Numbered from the stretch's first letter, positions 7,787-16,253 are shown. The stretch: DNA of 64,000 bases from JAEVLT01 sp044598425 (GCA_044598425.1 CP172536.1:3162001-3226000); one strand, 5' to 3'. The notes: a model not told the origin generated them from the sequence alone. Program-made: numbers and translations.

Positions 7787-8526
7787 CCCCTTTAATGGAG
7801 CTCAAAGAATTGCATTATCAAATTAACAATAAACCAATTTTATCGATTCCTTCTTTCACCATTGAGGAGGGCGAGTTTTTAGGAATCATGGGGCCGAATG
7901 GTGCCGGCAAAAGTACGCTGCTAAAACTTATCGCCTTGCTCGAAAGACAAACGAGCGGGGAGATCCACTACCGGGGAAAAATCATCCCTTCAGGAAAAGC
8001 GCCTTTAGAGCTGTGCCGGAAATTTTCAATCGCGCTTCAGCAGTCTTTGCTGTTAGATACAACGGTTTTTCAAAATATTGCAATCGGCTTGAAAATAAGA
8101 AAACTCCCATCAAACATCATCAAGGAAAAAGTAAGCCTTTGGATGGAAAAATTTCAAATCAGCCATTTGGCAAAAAAAAATGCGCTCAACTTATCCGGTG
8201 GTGAAGCCCAGCGGGTGAATTTAGCCCGGGCGATGATTATTGAGCCGGAAATCCTCTTTCTTGATGAGCCTTTTTCGGCGCTCGATTTCCCGACAAAAAT
8301 TAAGCTGATGGAGGATTTCAAACATATTATTGAAACTTCCGGTATAACAGCGGTATTGGTTAGCCACGATTTGATGGAAATTCAATACTTAACGAAGAAG
8401 CTGGCGATTATGGTTAGTGGAGAATTGAAACAACTCGGTCCTACGAAAGAGGTGCTTGAACACCCCAATTCAGCGACCTCTTCCTTCCTAAATAAATGGA
8501 CACAGTTTTATCCGTTATCGCGGTAA
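7783..8526 (+). CDS. tupC: tungstate ABC transporter ATP-binding protein TupC
   Basis: A 247-aa ABC ATPase that powers TupB. Walker A is GPNGAGKST near residue 38, the Q-loop lies in the IALQQSLLLDT region, the signature is LSGGEAQR, Walker B is ILFLDEPFSALD and the switch His is in LVSHDLMEI. No C-terminal regulatory TOBE domain is seen, unlike ModC, which supports TupC. It ends the operon, with a strong terminator 10 bases downstream. Confidence 0.9.
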   Translation: MTPLMELKELHYQINNKPILSIPSFTIEEGEFLGIMGPNGAGKSTLLKLIALLERQTSGEIHYRGKIIPSGKAPLELCRKFSIALQQSLLLDTTVFQNIAIGLKIRKLPSNIIKEKVSLWMEKFQISHLAKKNALNLSGGEAQRVNLARAMIIEPEILFLDEPFSALDFPTKIKLMEDFKHIIETSGITAVLVSHDLMEIQYLTKKLAIMVSGELKQLGPTKEVLEHPNSATSSFLNKWTQFYPLSR

Positions 8527-8535
8527 TACACAGAT

Positions 8536-8571
8536 AGCAGTTCCAACCTGTTACGGTCGAACTGCTTTTTT
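8536..8571 (+). terminator. rho-independent terminator of the tup operon
   Basis: AGCAGTTC pairs with GAACTGCT, immediately followed by a T-run. It abuts the histidine-kinase relic. Confidence 0.85.
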
Positions 8572-8750
8572 CAAATATTTTTGAGCGGTTTTACCGCGGT
8601 GATAAATCGCGGGATCGAAAAACCGGTGGAGCCGGCATCGGCTTGTCGATTGTTAAAGCGTTGATGGACGCCCATGAAGACATTATCAAGGTGAAGAGCA
8701 GACTCTCAAAAGGTACAAATATGACACAACCATTCTTCTCGTATGATTAA
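8571..8750 (+). pseudogene. C-terminal relic of a sensor histidine kinase
   Basis: Frame 8571-8750 translates to FERFYRGDKSRDRKTGGAG, then IGLSIVKALMDAHEDIIKV, ending at TAA 8748. This is the F/G2-box end of a HATPase domain, with the lid and the GxGLSIVK motif intact. Everything upstream (sensor, HAMP, HisKA, N-box) is missing, because the tupC terminator immediately precedes it. It is homologous, but not identical, to the end of the intact kinase at 8829, so it is a decayed older kinase gene and not a fresh duplication. Confidence 0.8.
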
Positions 8751-8828
8751 GCCAGCTCCTTGCAGTTTTATGGTGAAATTCAGGTTCATCGTATAGTATT
8801 CTTGAACTAGAGGGAGCTGATCTCATCA

Positions 8829-10214
8829 ATGAATAAAATTTCACTTAAAATTGGGCTATTATTTTACGCCACTATTTTTCTTTTGGAAAGTATTTCGATG
8901 TATTTTTTACACAATAATATTCTTCACTCACGGGTTCATGAGGAATTAACGGCCTTGCAAACGCGGGGAAATAACCACCGTGAAATCCTCCAATCATCCT
9001 TCCGTGAAGAAACAATGCAGCACATTGCTTTAATGGAAGCACGCACAGACACACAAGTGATCATAACCGCTCCAAATGGGACGATCTTACTAACATCCAA
9101 TACGGTCATTCCTAAAATGGAAGCAAGCATGAAACTAAAGCCAAATAATGTTCCTTATAAAGGCTTAATTTTGGAAGATGATTGGCAGCACGAAAAGTAT
9201 ATCGCTTCCGTCAGCCCGATCAAGATCAATGGAGACTTGAAAGGCTATGTCTATATGTTTCAAAAGACCGGCAAGATTAAGGAGCTCATTTCCGGCCTCA
9301 ATCGCCACTTTATCTTAGCAAGCGTTCTTTCGCTTCTATTTAGTTTCTTAATCATTATTTTTCTTACACGATTTGTCACTCGGCCGCTCATTCATATGAG
9401 CAAAGCCACGAGGGATATCAGCAAAGGAGATTTTTCTGTCTCTTTGCCGAAACTCGGAAATGATGAGCTTGGTGATCTGGGGGAATCGATTAAAGTCCTG
9501 GCAAAAGATTTGGAAACCTTAAAGAATGAACGGTCTGAATTTCTTGCCAGTATCTCGCATGAACTGCGAACGCCGCTAACCTATATTAAAGGGTATGCGG
9601 ATATTGCACGGCGAGAAAACACTGCACCGGAGGAGCGAAAAAAGTATTTAGAAATTATTTTTGAAGAAGGTGAGAAACTTGCTGAATTGATTAAAGAATT
9701 ATTTAATCTGGCAAAAATGGACAAAAATACTTTTACCATTGACAAAGAGGCAATCCTTCTGGCTCCTTATTTAAAAAACATAATCGAAAAAATTTCACCA
9801 GCCATTCAAGAGAGGCAAATGGAGCTGCAGCTGATTTGTCCAGAAAATCTTACTATTGCGATTGATCCGGTTCGTTTTGAACAAGTTATCCTCAACCTTC
9901 TTGATAATGCGCGGAAATATTCCGAACCGAACACCAAAATTATGATTGAAGCCACTGAGACAGATTTGGAAATGATCATTCGAATCAAAGATCAAGGCAA
10001 AGGGATTCCTGCAGAAGATTTGCCGCGGATTTTTGATCGTTTTTACCGCGTCGATAAATCAAGGGCTCGATCCCTAGGGGGCAGCGGGCTTGGTCTCTCC
10101 ATCGTCAAACAATTGGTTGAGGCACACGGCGGGATGATCTCTGCTACCAGCACCCCCACTTCCGGTACAACATTCTCTATTATTGTGCCAAAAGAAAACC
10201 GCTTATCGAAATAG
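8829..10214 (+). CDS. orphan sensor histidine kinase (HAMP-HisKA-HATPase)
   Basis: A 461-aa membrane kinase. The first TM is at about residues 8-27, an extracellular sensor follows to about 155, the second TM is near 158-182, then HAMP to about 235. HisKA has the phospho-His in SISHELRTPLTYIKGY, the N-box is in NLLDNARKYSEP, G1 is DQGKGIP, and G2 is GGSGLGLSIVKQ. All catalytic motifs are intact. No response regulator gene is adjacent; upstream is only a relic of another kinase, and downstream is a terminator. The partner regulator must be encoded elsewhere or has been lost. The ribosome site is weak (GAGGGAG about 12 bases from ATG). Confidence 0.85.
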   Translation: MNKISLKIGLLFYATIFLLESISMYFLHNNILHSRVHEELTALQTRGNNHREILQSSFREETMQHIALMEARTDTQVIITAPNGTILLTSNTVIPKMEASMKLKPNNVPYKGLILEDDWQHEKYIASVSPIKINGDLKGYVYMFQKTGKIKELISGLNRHFILASVLSLLFSFLIIIFLTRFVTRPLIHMSKATRDISKGDFSVSLPKLGNDELGDLGESIKVLAKDLETLKNERSEFLASISHELRTPLTYIKGYADIARRENTAPEERKKYLEIIFEEGEKLAELIKELFNLAKMDKNTFTIDKEAILLAPYLKNIIEKISPAIQERQMELQLICPENLTIAIDPVRFEQVILNLLDNARKYSEPNTKIMIEATETDLEMIIRIKDQGKGIPAEDLPRIFDRFYRVDKSRARSLGGSGLGLSIVKQLVEAHGGMISATSTPTSGTTFSIIVPKENRLSK

Positions 10215-10230
10215 GATAAGCGGTTTTTTT
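10197..10230 (+). terminator. rho-independent terminator after the orphan kinase
   Basis: AACCGCTTATC pairs with GATAAGCGGTT, followed by seven T. It overlaps the last codons of the kinase gene. Confidence 0.9.
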
Positions 10231-10305
10231 GTGCTGCTGCGCATTTAATTATTTCACGTTTTTATCCATCCGACGGTTGTTTAGACTCAACCGCCTAAAT
10301 AGGGA

Positions 10306-11817
10306 TCAGCTCTTTTCCATCTCCTTTTTCCATCCATCGCTGCTTTTCGCCGCGCTCGTTTTTCCAGAATAATTTTCAATTAATTCTTTCACATCGATTC
10401 CGCTCGATGCTTTTAATGTTTCCTGCAGGCTCGCCATTAGATTTGTTGCATAGCTTGTCACTTTATTCGCCCCGCTCGTCGCACCGGAACCACCGGTATC
10501 AACCACAGTAATCTTGTCAATATTAGCCAGCGGGCTGGCCACTTGCTTCGCATATTCCGGGAGCATTTTGATGATCATATCTAATATAGCCGCCTGGCCA
10601 AATTGTTCAAAGGCTTCAGCAATTTTCTCTTTTGCCTGTGCCTCCGCAATCCCTTTCAAGCGAATGATTTCGGCTTCTGTTTCCCCTTGCGCCTTCTGCG
10701 CTTCCGCTTTGGCCAAACCATCCAAACGAATTCGCTCTGCATCCGCTTTCGCCATTGCTTCCACTTTATATTTATTTGCCTCCGCCTCCGCTATTTGTCT
10801 TGCTTTGTTGGCCGCCGCTGCCTGCTCGACTGAATAGCGGTCAGCATCAGCCCTTTTCTTCACTTCGGAGTCATATTGGCGTTCGCGGCGCAGGATTTCT
10901 TTTTCTTCCAGCTCGATTTGTTTTTGTCTTTCAATGATTTTAATTTGCATTTCCTGTTCCATAACTTCCTGCTTTGAACGGGCGCTCTCAAGATCGTATG
11001 CCTGGTCTGCCCGCGCTTTCGCTATGTCCTGTTCACGACGAAACTCGGCAATCTTTAATTGATTCATTTTTTCCGCCTCAGCGATTTCGGTTGCCCGCTC
11101 TAATTCTGAACGCTTGGCCTCTTTTGCCGCTTCAGCCTTTTTGATGCGCGTTTCTTTTTCAGCTTCAGCAGTGGCAATATCCGCATCCCTTCGCACTTGT
11201 GCAATTCTTGGTTTCCCGAGTGAATCCAAGTAACCATTTTTATCGCGGACATCCTTAATCGTAAACGACACAATCACCAGCCCCATTTTCGCAAGATCTT
11301 GGGAGGCGACACGCTGGACTTCCTGGGAAAATTTATCGCGGTTTTTATAAATTTCTTCGACAGTCATCGAACCAAGAATTGAACGAAGATGGCCTTCAAG
11401 CACTTCTTTTGCTTCATTTTCACGGTCTTCTTTTGCTTTGCCAAGGAACTGTTCAGCAGCGGTGGCAATCTCGCTGATTGAACTACCAATCTTAATAATC
11501 GCAACGCCGTCGGCCATAACTGGCACACCTTGCTCCGTATATACTTCAGGCGTTGTCACTTCCAATTTACTCGAAAGCAAACTAAGCGGCTGCGCTTGCT
11601 GGAATACAGGCAAAATGAAGCTGCCGCCGCCGCGAATAATTTTGATTTTATTGCCCGATTCGTCCACATGGACATTTCGGTTTCCCAAAAAGCTCCCTGT
11701 CACAATCAAGGCCTCATCAGGACCCGCCGTTTTATATTTCGTAATAAAAACGGCTAATAAGGCAAGCAAAATAAAGACAACAATGCCAACTACGACCCAG
11801 ATCATACTCAACTCCAT
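10306..11817 (-). CDS. floT: flotillin-like protein FloT (YuaG)
   Basis: A 503-aa membrane scaffold protein that organises lipid-raft-like microdomains. It has an N-terminal hydrophobic hairpin/TM (residues 6-26), an SPFH/PHB domain (about 30-230) and a long Ala/Glu/Lys-rich coiled coil (about 230-400, with repeated AEAEK, AKAEA and KADAER units), then a C-terminal segment. Length and order match B. subtilis FloT. It lies 11 bases downstream of the NfeD-type gene, and together they form the conserved nfeD-flotillin operon with a SigW-type promoter. Confidence 0.93.
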   Translation of the reverse strand: MELSMIWVVVGIVVFILLALLAVFITKYKTAGPDEALIVTGSFLGNRNVHVDESGNKIKIIRGGGSFILPVFQQAQPLSLLSSKLEVTTPEVYTEQGVPVMADGVAIIKIGSSISEIATAAEQFLGKAKEDRENEAKEVLEGHLRSILGSMTVEEIYKNRDKFSQEVQRVASQDLAKMGLVIVSFTIKDVRDKNGYLDSLGKPRIAQVRRDADIATAEAEKETRIKKAEAAKEAKRSELERATEIAEAEKMNQLKIAEFRREQDIAKARADQAYDLESARSKQEVMEQEMQIKIIERQKQIELEEKEILRRERQYDSEVKKRADADRYSVEQAAAANKARQIAEAEANKYKVEAMAKADAERIRLDGLAKAEAQKAQGETEAEIIRLKGIAEAQAKEKIAEAFEQFGQAAILDMIIKMLPEYAKQVASPLANIDKITVVDTGGSGATSGANKVTSYATNLMASLQETLKASSGIDVKELIENYSGKTSAAKSSDGWKKEMEKS

Positions 11818-11828
11818 TCCGTTCCCTC

Positions 11829-12422
11829 CTAAAGATAATCTTCTAATTTATGATGATTTGTTACTTGAAGCACACCATTTTCCACTTGAATGACGAGAAC
11901 CTTTTCCCCATTTTGAATATCTTTGCCATCAAAGCTCACTGCCGATTTGGAAATGCGGCCGCTGATGCTATCGATTAATACTTCGCCAAACCCGTTTGCC
12001 GGGATACTTGTAATCACCGTGCCAACGCGTCCGATTAAATCAATTTCTTTGTAAACAAGCGATTCTTCAGCTGACGACAACGGCACAAGTACAAAAACGT
12101 TTAACAATGTGACCACAATTAACGCTATAATTGTAGAAATTGCCATGATGAGTAAATAATGAAGGGAACTGAGCCCCTCCAGCAGATAGCCATTTGCTGA
12201 AAAAATCGTCACAAAGGCAAAGAGCATAACAGGATTTAAAAAATGCAGTCCATCGCCCGCGCCTTGAAAATGCAGAACATCCGCAAACAAAACATATAGT
12301 ACAGTAAGCACTCCCGAAATAATCAATCCATACATATAAATCGTTTCAAGTGGAATACTAAAAGGCTCCATAAACACATCGGCCCCCATTTTTTTGCTAA
12401 TATGATATACCAAAAAAAACAT
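11829..12422 (-). CDS. NfeD-family membrane protein (YuaF-like)
   Basis: A 197-aa partner of the flotillin. Three or four membrane segments (about residues 27-120) precede a soluble C-terminal OB-fold domain (IDLIGRVGTVITSIPANGFGEVLID ... VSFDGKDIQNGEKVLVIQVENGVLQV). The first ATG (12422) has AAGGAAA six bases upstream. A second candidate, Met18 at 12371, lines up better with the family start. It belongs to the type of NfeD that lacks the N-terminal protease domain. Confidence 0.85.
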   Translation of the reverse strand: MFFLVYHISKKMGADVFMEPFSIPLETIYMYGLIISGVLTVLYVLFADVLHFQGAGDGLHFLNPVMLFAFVTIFSANGYLLEGLSSLHYLLIMAISTIIALIVVTLLNVFVLVPLSSAEESLVYKEIDLIGRVGTVITSIPANGFGEVLIDSISGRISKSAVSFDGKDIQNGEKVLVIQVENGVLQVTNHHKLEDYL

Positions 12423-12445
12423 TAATTTCCTTACTTTACCTTTTA

Positions 12446-12473
12446 TATACGTTTAAAAAATCAAAAAGATTCA
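12446..12473 (-). promoter_or_regulatory. SigW-type ECF promoter for nfeD-floT
   Basis: On the minus strand, TGAATC, a 16-base spacer, then CGTATA. This fits the SigW consensus (TGAAAC, 16-17, CGTA) with one mismatch, about 25 bases before the nfeD start. B. subtilis yuaF-floT is known to be SigW-controlled, so site and context agree. Confidence 0.75.
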
Positions 12474-12664
12474 AATGTTTAGGAAAATCGCTAAATAATT
12501 AGCTGCGAACGTAAACTAGAAACCTTTGAATATCCGATCCTCCTAAATAGGAAATTTTGTTTTATGCTGTTTTTTTTAAGAATCTTAAAGAACTTTATTT
12601 ATTTTTATTATAAAAGCAACTGGATGCTCGAAATCGGGCTAGATATTGAATTTTAATGAACAAT

Positions 12665-12701
12665 AACAAAACGAGGAGGGTTTGTCCCTCCTCGTTTTGT
12701 T
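12665..12701 (-). terminator. rho-independent terminator of nadE
   Basis: A near-perfect 16-bp stem (AACAAAACGAGGAGGG and its complement) with a 5-base loop overlaps the nadE stop codon. It has A/T runs on both sides, so it could also work in the other direction. Confidence 0.85.
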
Positions 12702-13521
12702 ATTTCCACCACCCGTCAAACATGGTTGCTGGGAGCTGGCGTTTGTGTTCGGTTGCTAAATAGCGCTTTTCAATTTTATCAGCTGCTTCTTGGGGAACGG
12801 ATTTTCCCTCAAGATAATCATCAAGAACATCATAGGAGATACCCAATTCGGTTTCATCCGCTTGTCCTGGTTTCTGATCCAATAGGTCTGCTGTCGGCAC
12901 CTTCAAGTAGATGCGTTCATCGGCACCAAGTTCTTTTAATAAAGCTTTTCCTTGCCGTTTCGTAAGTCCCGATAATGGAAGAATATCGGCTCCGCCATCG
13001 CCATACTTTGTATAAAAGCCTGTTACAGCCTCTGCCGCATGGTCTGTTCCAACAACTAACAGGCCTTCCATTCCGCCGATCGCATATTGGGCGATCATCC
13101 TCATTCGTGCTTTGACGTTCCCTTTATGGTAATCGCTGAGCGGCTCTCCCTGTGTCATTTGATTATACTCCGTTTGCACCTCATCAACGGCCGCTTTTAT
13201 ATTAAAAACATATTCGCGATCCGCTTTGATAAATGCAAGCGCCCGCCTGGCATCCTCTTCATCACGCTGGACGCCGTATGGAAGGCGAACAGCAATAAAC
13301 AACGCCTCTTTTCCTTCTTGCCGCAGTTCTTCTACCGCAATCTGGGAAAGCCTTCCTGCCAATGATGAATCCTGTCCGCCGCTGATTCCGAGGACATATC
13401 CTTTCGCATTCGTTTTTAGCAAATAATTTTTCAAAAAATCAATTCGTTTTCTGACTTCTTCTTTAGGGTTAATTTCCGGTTGAATATGTAATTCTTCAAT
13501 AATCCGCTTTTGCAAATTCAT
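12700..13521 (-). CDS. nadE: NH3-dependent NAD+ synthetase
   Basis: A 273-aa enzyme that amidates deamido-NAD to NAD in the last biosynthetic step. The PP-loop SGGQDSSLAG follows VLGI near residue 45, with KGNVKARMRMIAQYAIG, GTDHAAEAVTGF, KYGDGGADILPLSGLTKRQ and TEHKRQLPATMFDGWWK at the end. No glutaminase domain is present, so it uses ammonia. The start at 13521 is chosen because AAAAGGAGG lies upstream and it matches the family N-terminus. The longer frame from 13566 adds only charged filler. Confidence 0.93.
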   Translation of the reverse strand: MNLQKRIIEELHIQPEINPKEEVRKRIDFLKNYLLKTNAKGYVLGISGGQDSSLAGRLSQIAVEELRQEGKEALFIAVRLPYGVQRDEEDARRALAFIKADREYVFNIKAAVDEVQTEYNQMTQGEPLSDYHKGNVKARMRMIAQYAIGGMEGLLVVGTDHAAEAVTGFYTKYGDGGADILPLSGLTKRQGKALLKELGADERIYLKVPTADLLDQKPGQADETELGISYDVLDDYLEGKSVPQEAADKIEKRYLATEHKRQLPATMFDGWWK

Positions 13522-13701
13522 CGAATTTTCCTCCTTTTCTTCCTCTCGATATATTGAATGTACCATATCTCACAAATTTGCGCCTATTCTAACGCTATTC
13601 TGCCACACCTTTAATCTTGTTATACCGCATTTGGCTAGGCAATGATACCATTCTATTAAAGGATTTATTCATACACTATAGAAACAAGGATGGTGTTTTT
13701 A

Positions 13702-13785
13702 ATGGAATGTTCAATTAATATCGGCCAGTTTACTGTTCACTCTATTTCCAACAATGCGAATATTAATTTTCAAGCCACTTATTAA
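13702..13785 (+). CDS. 27-aa small ORF, GerPF/YpzD-like motif
   Basis: ATG at 13702, AAGGA 11 bases upstream, and TAA at 13783 directly followed by a terminator. The peptide contains INIGQFTVHSISNNANINF, which recalls the N-terminus of GerPA/GerPF-type spore germination proteins (a short xVNSISxxxxVNFG pattern). It could be a genuine tiny sporulation protein or the truncated head of a GerP-like gene. The ribosome site and terminator favour expression. Confidence 0.45.
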   Translation: MECSINIGQFTVHSISNNANINFQATY

Positions 13786-13789
13786 GAAA

Positions 13790-13818
13790 AACCGGGCAAA
13801 AACCGCCCGATCCTTTTT
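13790..13818 (+). terminator. terminator after the 27-aa ORF
   Basis: CGGGC, a 7-base loop and GCCCG are followed by ATCCTTTTT. Confidence 0.65.
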
Positions 13819-14012
13819 GGTTTGGCTGATAAACGGAGTCTGTTGATTTCCGCTCCAGGCACTCGCTTTCCGCGGGCGGTCGGGAGCCTCCTCGTCGCTA
13901 CGCTGAAGCCACTGAAAAAGTCCAAATTTAATAGGCAGTTTAGTCCCTGCAACCGCCTATTTTACTTTATAATAATAGTAAATGGTAATAAGACTGTATA
14001 GGTGGTATCCAA

Positions 14013-15479
14013 ATGATTTCCTTTCAAGAATCCCTTAATCTTAGTCCGTATATAGCTATTTATAATCTCGTTGTTCCTAAAGATAATATGCTTCGTCAAA
14101 TCAAAGAACTTGTGGACTTTTCCTTCATCCTCGAAGAGTTAAAAACAAAATATTGCCTCGATAATGGCCGTAATGCTGTACCGCCGATTCGTATGTTCAA
14201 ATATCTTTTACTCAAATCAATTTATGATCTGTCAGATGTCGATGTGGTAGAGCGTTCTAAATATGATATGTCGTTTAAATATTTTCTTGATATGGCACCG
14301 GAAGAATCCGTGATTGATCCAAGTTCTTTAACAAAGTTCCGTAAACTTCGTCTTCAGGATGTAGGTTTATTAGATTTGCTTATCGGGAAAACAGTCGAGA
14401 TTGCACTTGAAAAGGAAATCATTAAAAATAAAACAATTATTGTGGATGCCACACATACAAAAGCACGTTATAATCAAAAGTCTCCAAAGGAATTTCTGCA
14501 AGATAAATCAAAAAATCTTCGAAAAGCCGTTTATCAGGTCGATGAATCCATGAAAGAGAAATTCCCACCAAAATCAACTACCAACGAGGTAAATGATGAA
14601 TTGAATTATTGCCGTAAAGTGATTTCTGTTGTCGAATCGGAACCCCAAGTCGCAAAAATCCCTGCCGTTAAGGAGAAATTGAACGTCTTAAAAGAAGTGG
14701 TGGAAGATTACGCTGAACAAATGAACTACTCAGCAGATCCTGATGCACGAGTAGGCCATAAAACAGCGGATTCATCCTTCTTTGGCTACAAAACGCATAT
14801 TGCAATGAGTGACGAACGAATTATAACGGCAGCCGTTGTGACAACAGGTGAAAAAAGTGATGGTAAATATCTACAGGAGTTAATTAAAAAGAGCAAGGCA
14901 ACAGGAATGGAAATTGACACAGTAATTGGAGATACGGCCTATTCTGAAAAGGAAAATATTCGTTATACAAAAGAGCGTAAACTTCAACTTATTTCCAAAC
15001 TACATCCGCTCATCACCTATGGCAGGCGGACAAAAGAAGAGGAATTTCAATTTAACAAAGATGCAGGGATGTATGTCTGTAAGGCTGGTCATATGGCGAT
15101 TCGCAAAAAATATGATGGAAGAAAAGGTCATGATAAAAATCCTCGGGTCAAATACTTATTTGATATTGAAAAATGTAAAGTTTGTCCTTTCCGTGAAGGG
15201 TGCTATAAAGAAGGATCTAAAACCAAGTCGTATTCTATAACAATCAAGTCAACAGAACATCTAGATCAAGAGGCATTCCAGGAAACGGAAAAGTTTCGAA
15301 ATCTGGCAAAAACTCGATACAAAATTGAAGCGAAAAATAGTGAACTTAAGCATAGACACGGGTATGATACAGCGTCATCCTCGGGTCTGTTTGGCATGGA
15401 AATTCAGGGAGCCACAGCGATATTCGCAGTAAATCTCAAGCGAATTATAAAGCTCCTCCATGAAAAAGAGGAAAAATAA
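14013..15479 (+). CDS. IS1182-family DDE transposase
   Basis: A 488-aa transposase with no internal stop. An N-terminal DUF772-type DNA-binding region (PIRMFKYLLLKSIYDLSD) is followed by a DDE catalytic core. The first Asp is in TIIVDATHTKA, the second in TVIGDTAYSEKEN and the Glu in RYKIEAKNSELKHRHGYD. A Cys-rich insertion (IEKCKVCPFREGCYKEG) is typical of the family. The start at 14013 has only a weak ribosome site (AGGTGG). A terminator lies inside the IS downstream of it. Confidence 0.92.
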   Translation: MISFQESLNLSPYIAIYNLVVPKDNMLRQIKELVDFSFILEELKTKYCLDNGRNAVPPIRMFKYLLLKSIYDLSDVDVVERSKYDMSFKYFLDMAPEESVIDPSSLTKFRKLRLQDVGLLDLLIGKTVEIALEKEIIKNKTIIVDATHTKARYNQKSPKEFLQDKSKNLRKAVYQVDESMKEKFPPKSTTNEVNDELNYCRKVISVVESEPQVAKIPAVKEKLNVLKEVVEDYAEQMNYSADPDARVGHKTADSSFFGYKTHIAMSDERIITAAVVTTGEKSDGKYLQELIKKSKATGMEIDTVIGDTAYSEKENIRYTKERKLQLISKLHPLITYGRRTKEEEFQFNKDAGMYVCKAGHMAIRKKYDGRKGHDKNPRVKYLFDIEKCKVCPFREGCYKEGSKTKSYSITIKSTEHLDQEAFQETEKFRNLAKTRYKIEAKNSELKHRHGYDTASSSGLFGMEIQGATAIFAVNLKRIIKLLHEKEEK

Positions 15480-15491
15480 GAGGGGAAATAG

Positions 15492-15533
15492 ACAGCTTGC
15501 CGTCTAAATTCAGACGACAAGTTGCTTTTTTTT
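15492..15533 (+). terminator. terminator within the IS, after the transposase
   Basis: AGCTTGCCGTCT pairs (with G-T pairs) with AGACGACAAGTT, followed by a long T-run. Confidence 0.75.
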
Positions 15534-15701
15534 GTCTATTTTTAATCGTAAAAACATAAAAAACGTTAGATTTTCAGTGGCCTCGCTACGCTCCTGCGGG
15601 GTCTCCCTTGATCCGCTTTTCCCGCAGGAGTCGGTGCCTTCCGCTCCAATCAACAGGGTGCCATAAACCGAATCAACCATAAGATTCGAAGCGGCTTTTT
15701 G

Positions 15702-15983
15702 TTAGAGAACATCCGATAGTTTGTACTCTATACCATGTACTCCTTTGTAGTACACTGGATACATTTGTCCACCACATTTTTCGCATGAAAACATCGGTGG
15801 AGTGGTTGGATCTCCATCATCCATTAAGTCAAAATCCCTTACGACATTCAATGGAATTTCCTCTTTTTCATGACACGCTAAACAAACATAGCTGACGCTC
15901 TGTTTCTTTGGTTGGCTTTGATTTATTAAACGTTTCTTTTTCTTCCCTTTTTTCCGTTGTTTTGACACCGGTGAAATACGCAA
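15702..15983 (-). CDS. small zinc-ribbon protein linked to an IS91-type transposase
   Basis: A 93-aa protein with a very basic N-terminus (RKKGKKKKR) and two Cys pairs: CLACHE near residue 34 and CEKCGG near 67, about 30 residues apart. This is a four-Cys zinc ribbon. The TTG start follows directly on the TGA stop of the upstream IS91 transposase fragment (TGATTG) with AAAGGA before it. It therefore looks like the accessory ORF that accompanies some Bacillus IS91-like transposases. An internal GTG at 15968 is an alternative start. Function is unknown. Confidence 0.6.
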   Translation of the reverse strand: MRISPVSKQRKKGKKKKRLINQSQPKKQSVSYVCLACHEKEEIPLNVVRDFDLMDDGDPTTPPMFSCEKCGGQMYPVYYKGVHGIEYKLSDVL

Positions 15984-16253
15984 TCATCCTTTCAAGATAT
16001 GCCCTTGAATACTTACATATTTTATCTGTAAGGTTCCATCCTGAAGACAGACGGATCCCTTGAACTCATAGTAACACGAGCACTTTGAACAGACCATTGG
16101 GTCTTTACCAGTCAGGTCCTTTATTCTTTGGCTCCAATTTCTCTTTCGAAGAACTTTTTTCACCTTTACTATCTGTCTTTTAACTGTTTCTTGAAAAATC
16201 GCTACTTTTTGTTTACAATCAGCTTTCTTCCTTCTTGAATAAACACCATAGTA
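15984..16253 (-). pseudogene. C-terminal fragment of an IS91-family (Y2) transposase
   Basis: The frame from 16253 to TGA 15984 reads YYGVYSRRKKADCKQK, then RNWSQRIKDLTGKDPMVCSKC, ending HILKG. This is the end of an IS91/Y2-type transposase with its C-terminal Cys pair. A stop codon (TGA, one change from CGA) sits directly before the Tyr-Tyr, and the catalytic two-Tyr core further upstream is gone. The matching N-terminal piece lies at 16895-16993. Confidence 0.7.

Larger units (their letters stand above)
13905..15582 (+). mobile_element. IS1182-family insertion sequence, apparently intact
   Basis: A 1678-bp element with imperfect terminal inverted repeats (left GCCACTGAAAA, right TTTTCAGTGGC). 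It is flanked by a 10-bp direct repeat TCGCTACGCT at 13895-13904 and 15583-15592. Removing the element and one repeat restores a continuous family B repeat. It encodes one full-length transposase, so it may still be active or recently arrived. Confidence 0.85.
13836..15658. repeat. intergenic repeat family B, interrupted by the IS element
   Basis: The left part, 13836-13904, and the right part, 15583-15658, join into one copy of the repeat seen uninterrupted and inverted at 16508-16697. Shared blocks are TTCCGCTCCAG, CTCGCTTTCCGCGGG, GAGCCTCCTCG, GGGGTCTC, CCGCAGGA and TTCCGCTCCA. The ends form an inverted repeat (TTGATTTCCGCTCC and its relatives). Confidence 0.8.

Noticed and set aside
10514..10937. 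Plus-strand ORFs opposite floT
   Set aside because: Translations are Ala/Ser/Phe-rich mirror images of the Ala/Glu/Lys coiled coil.
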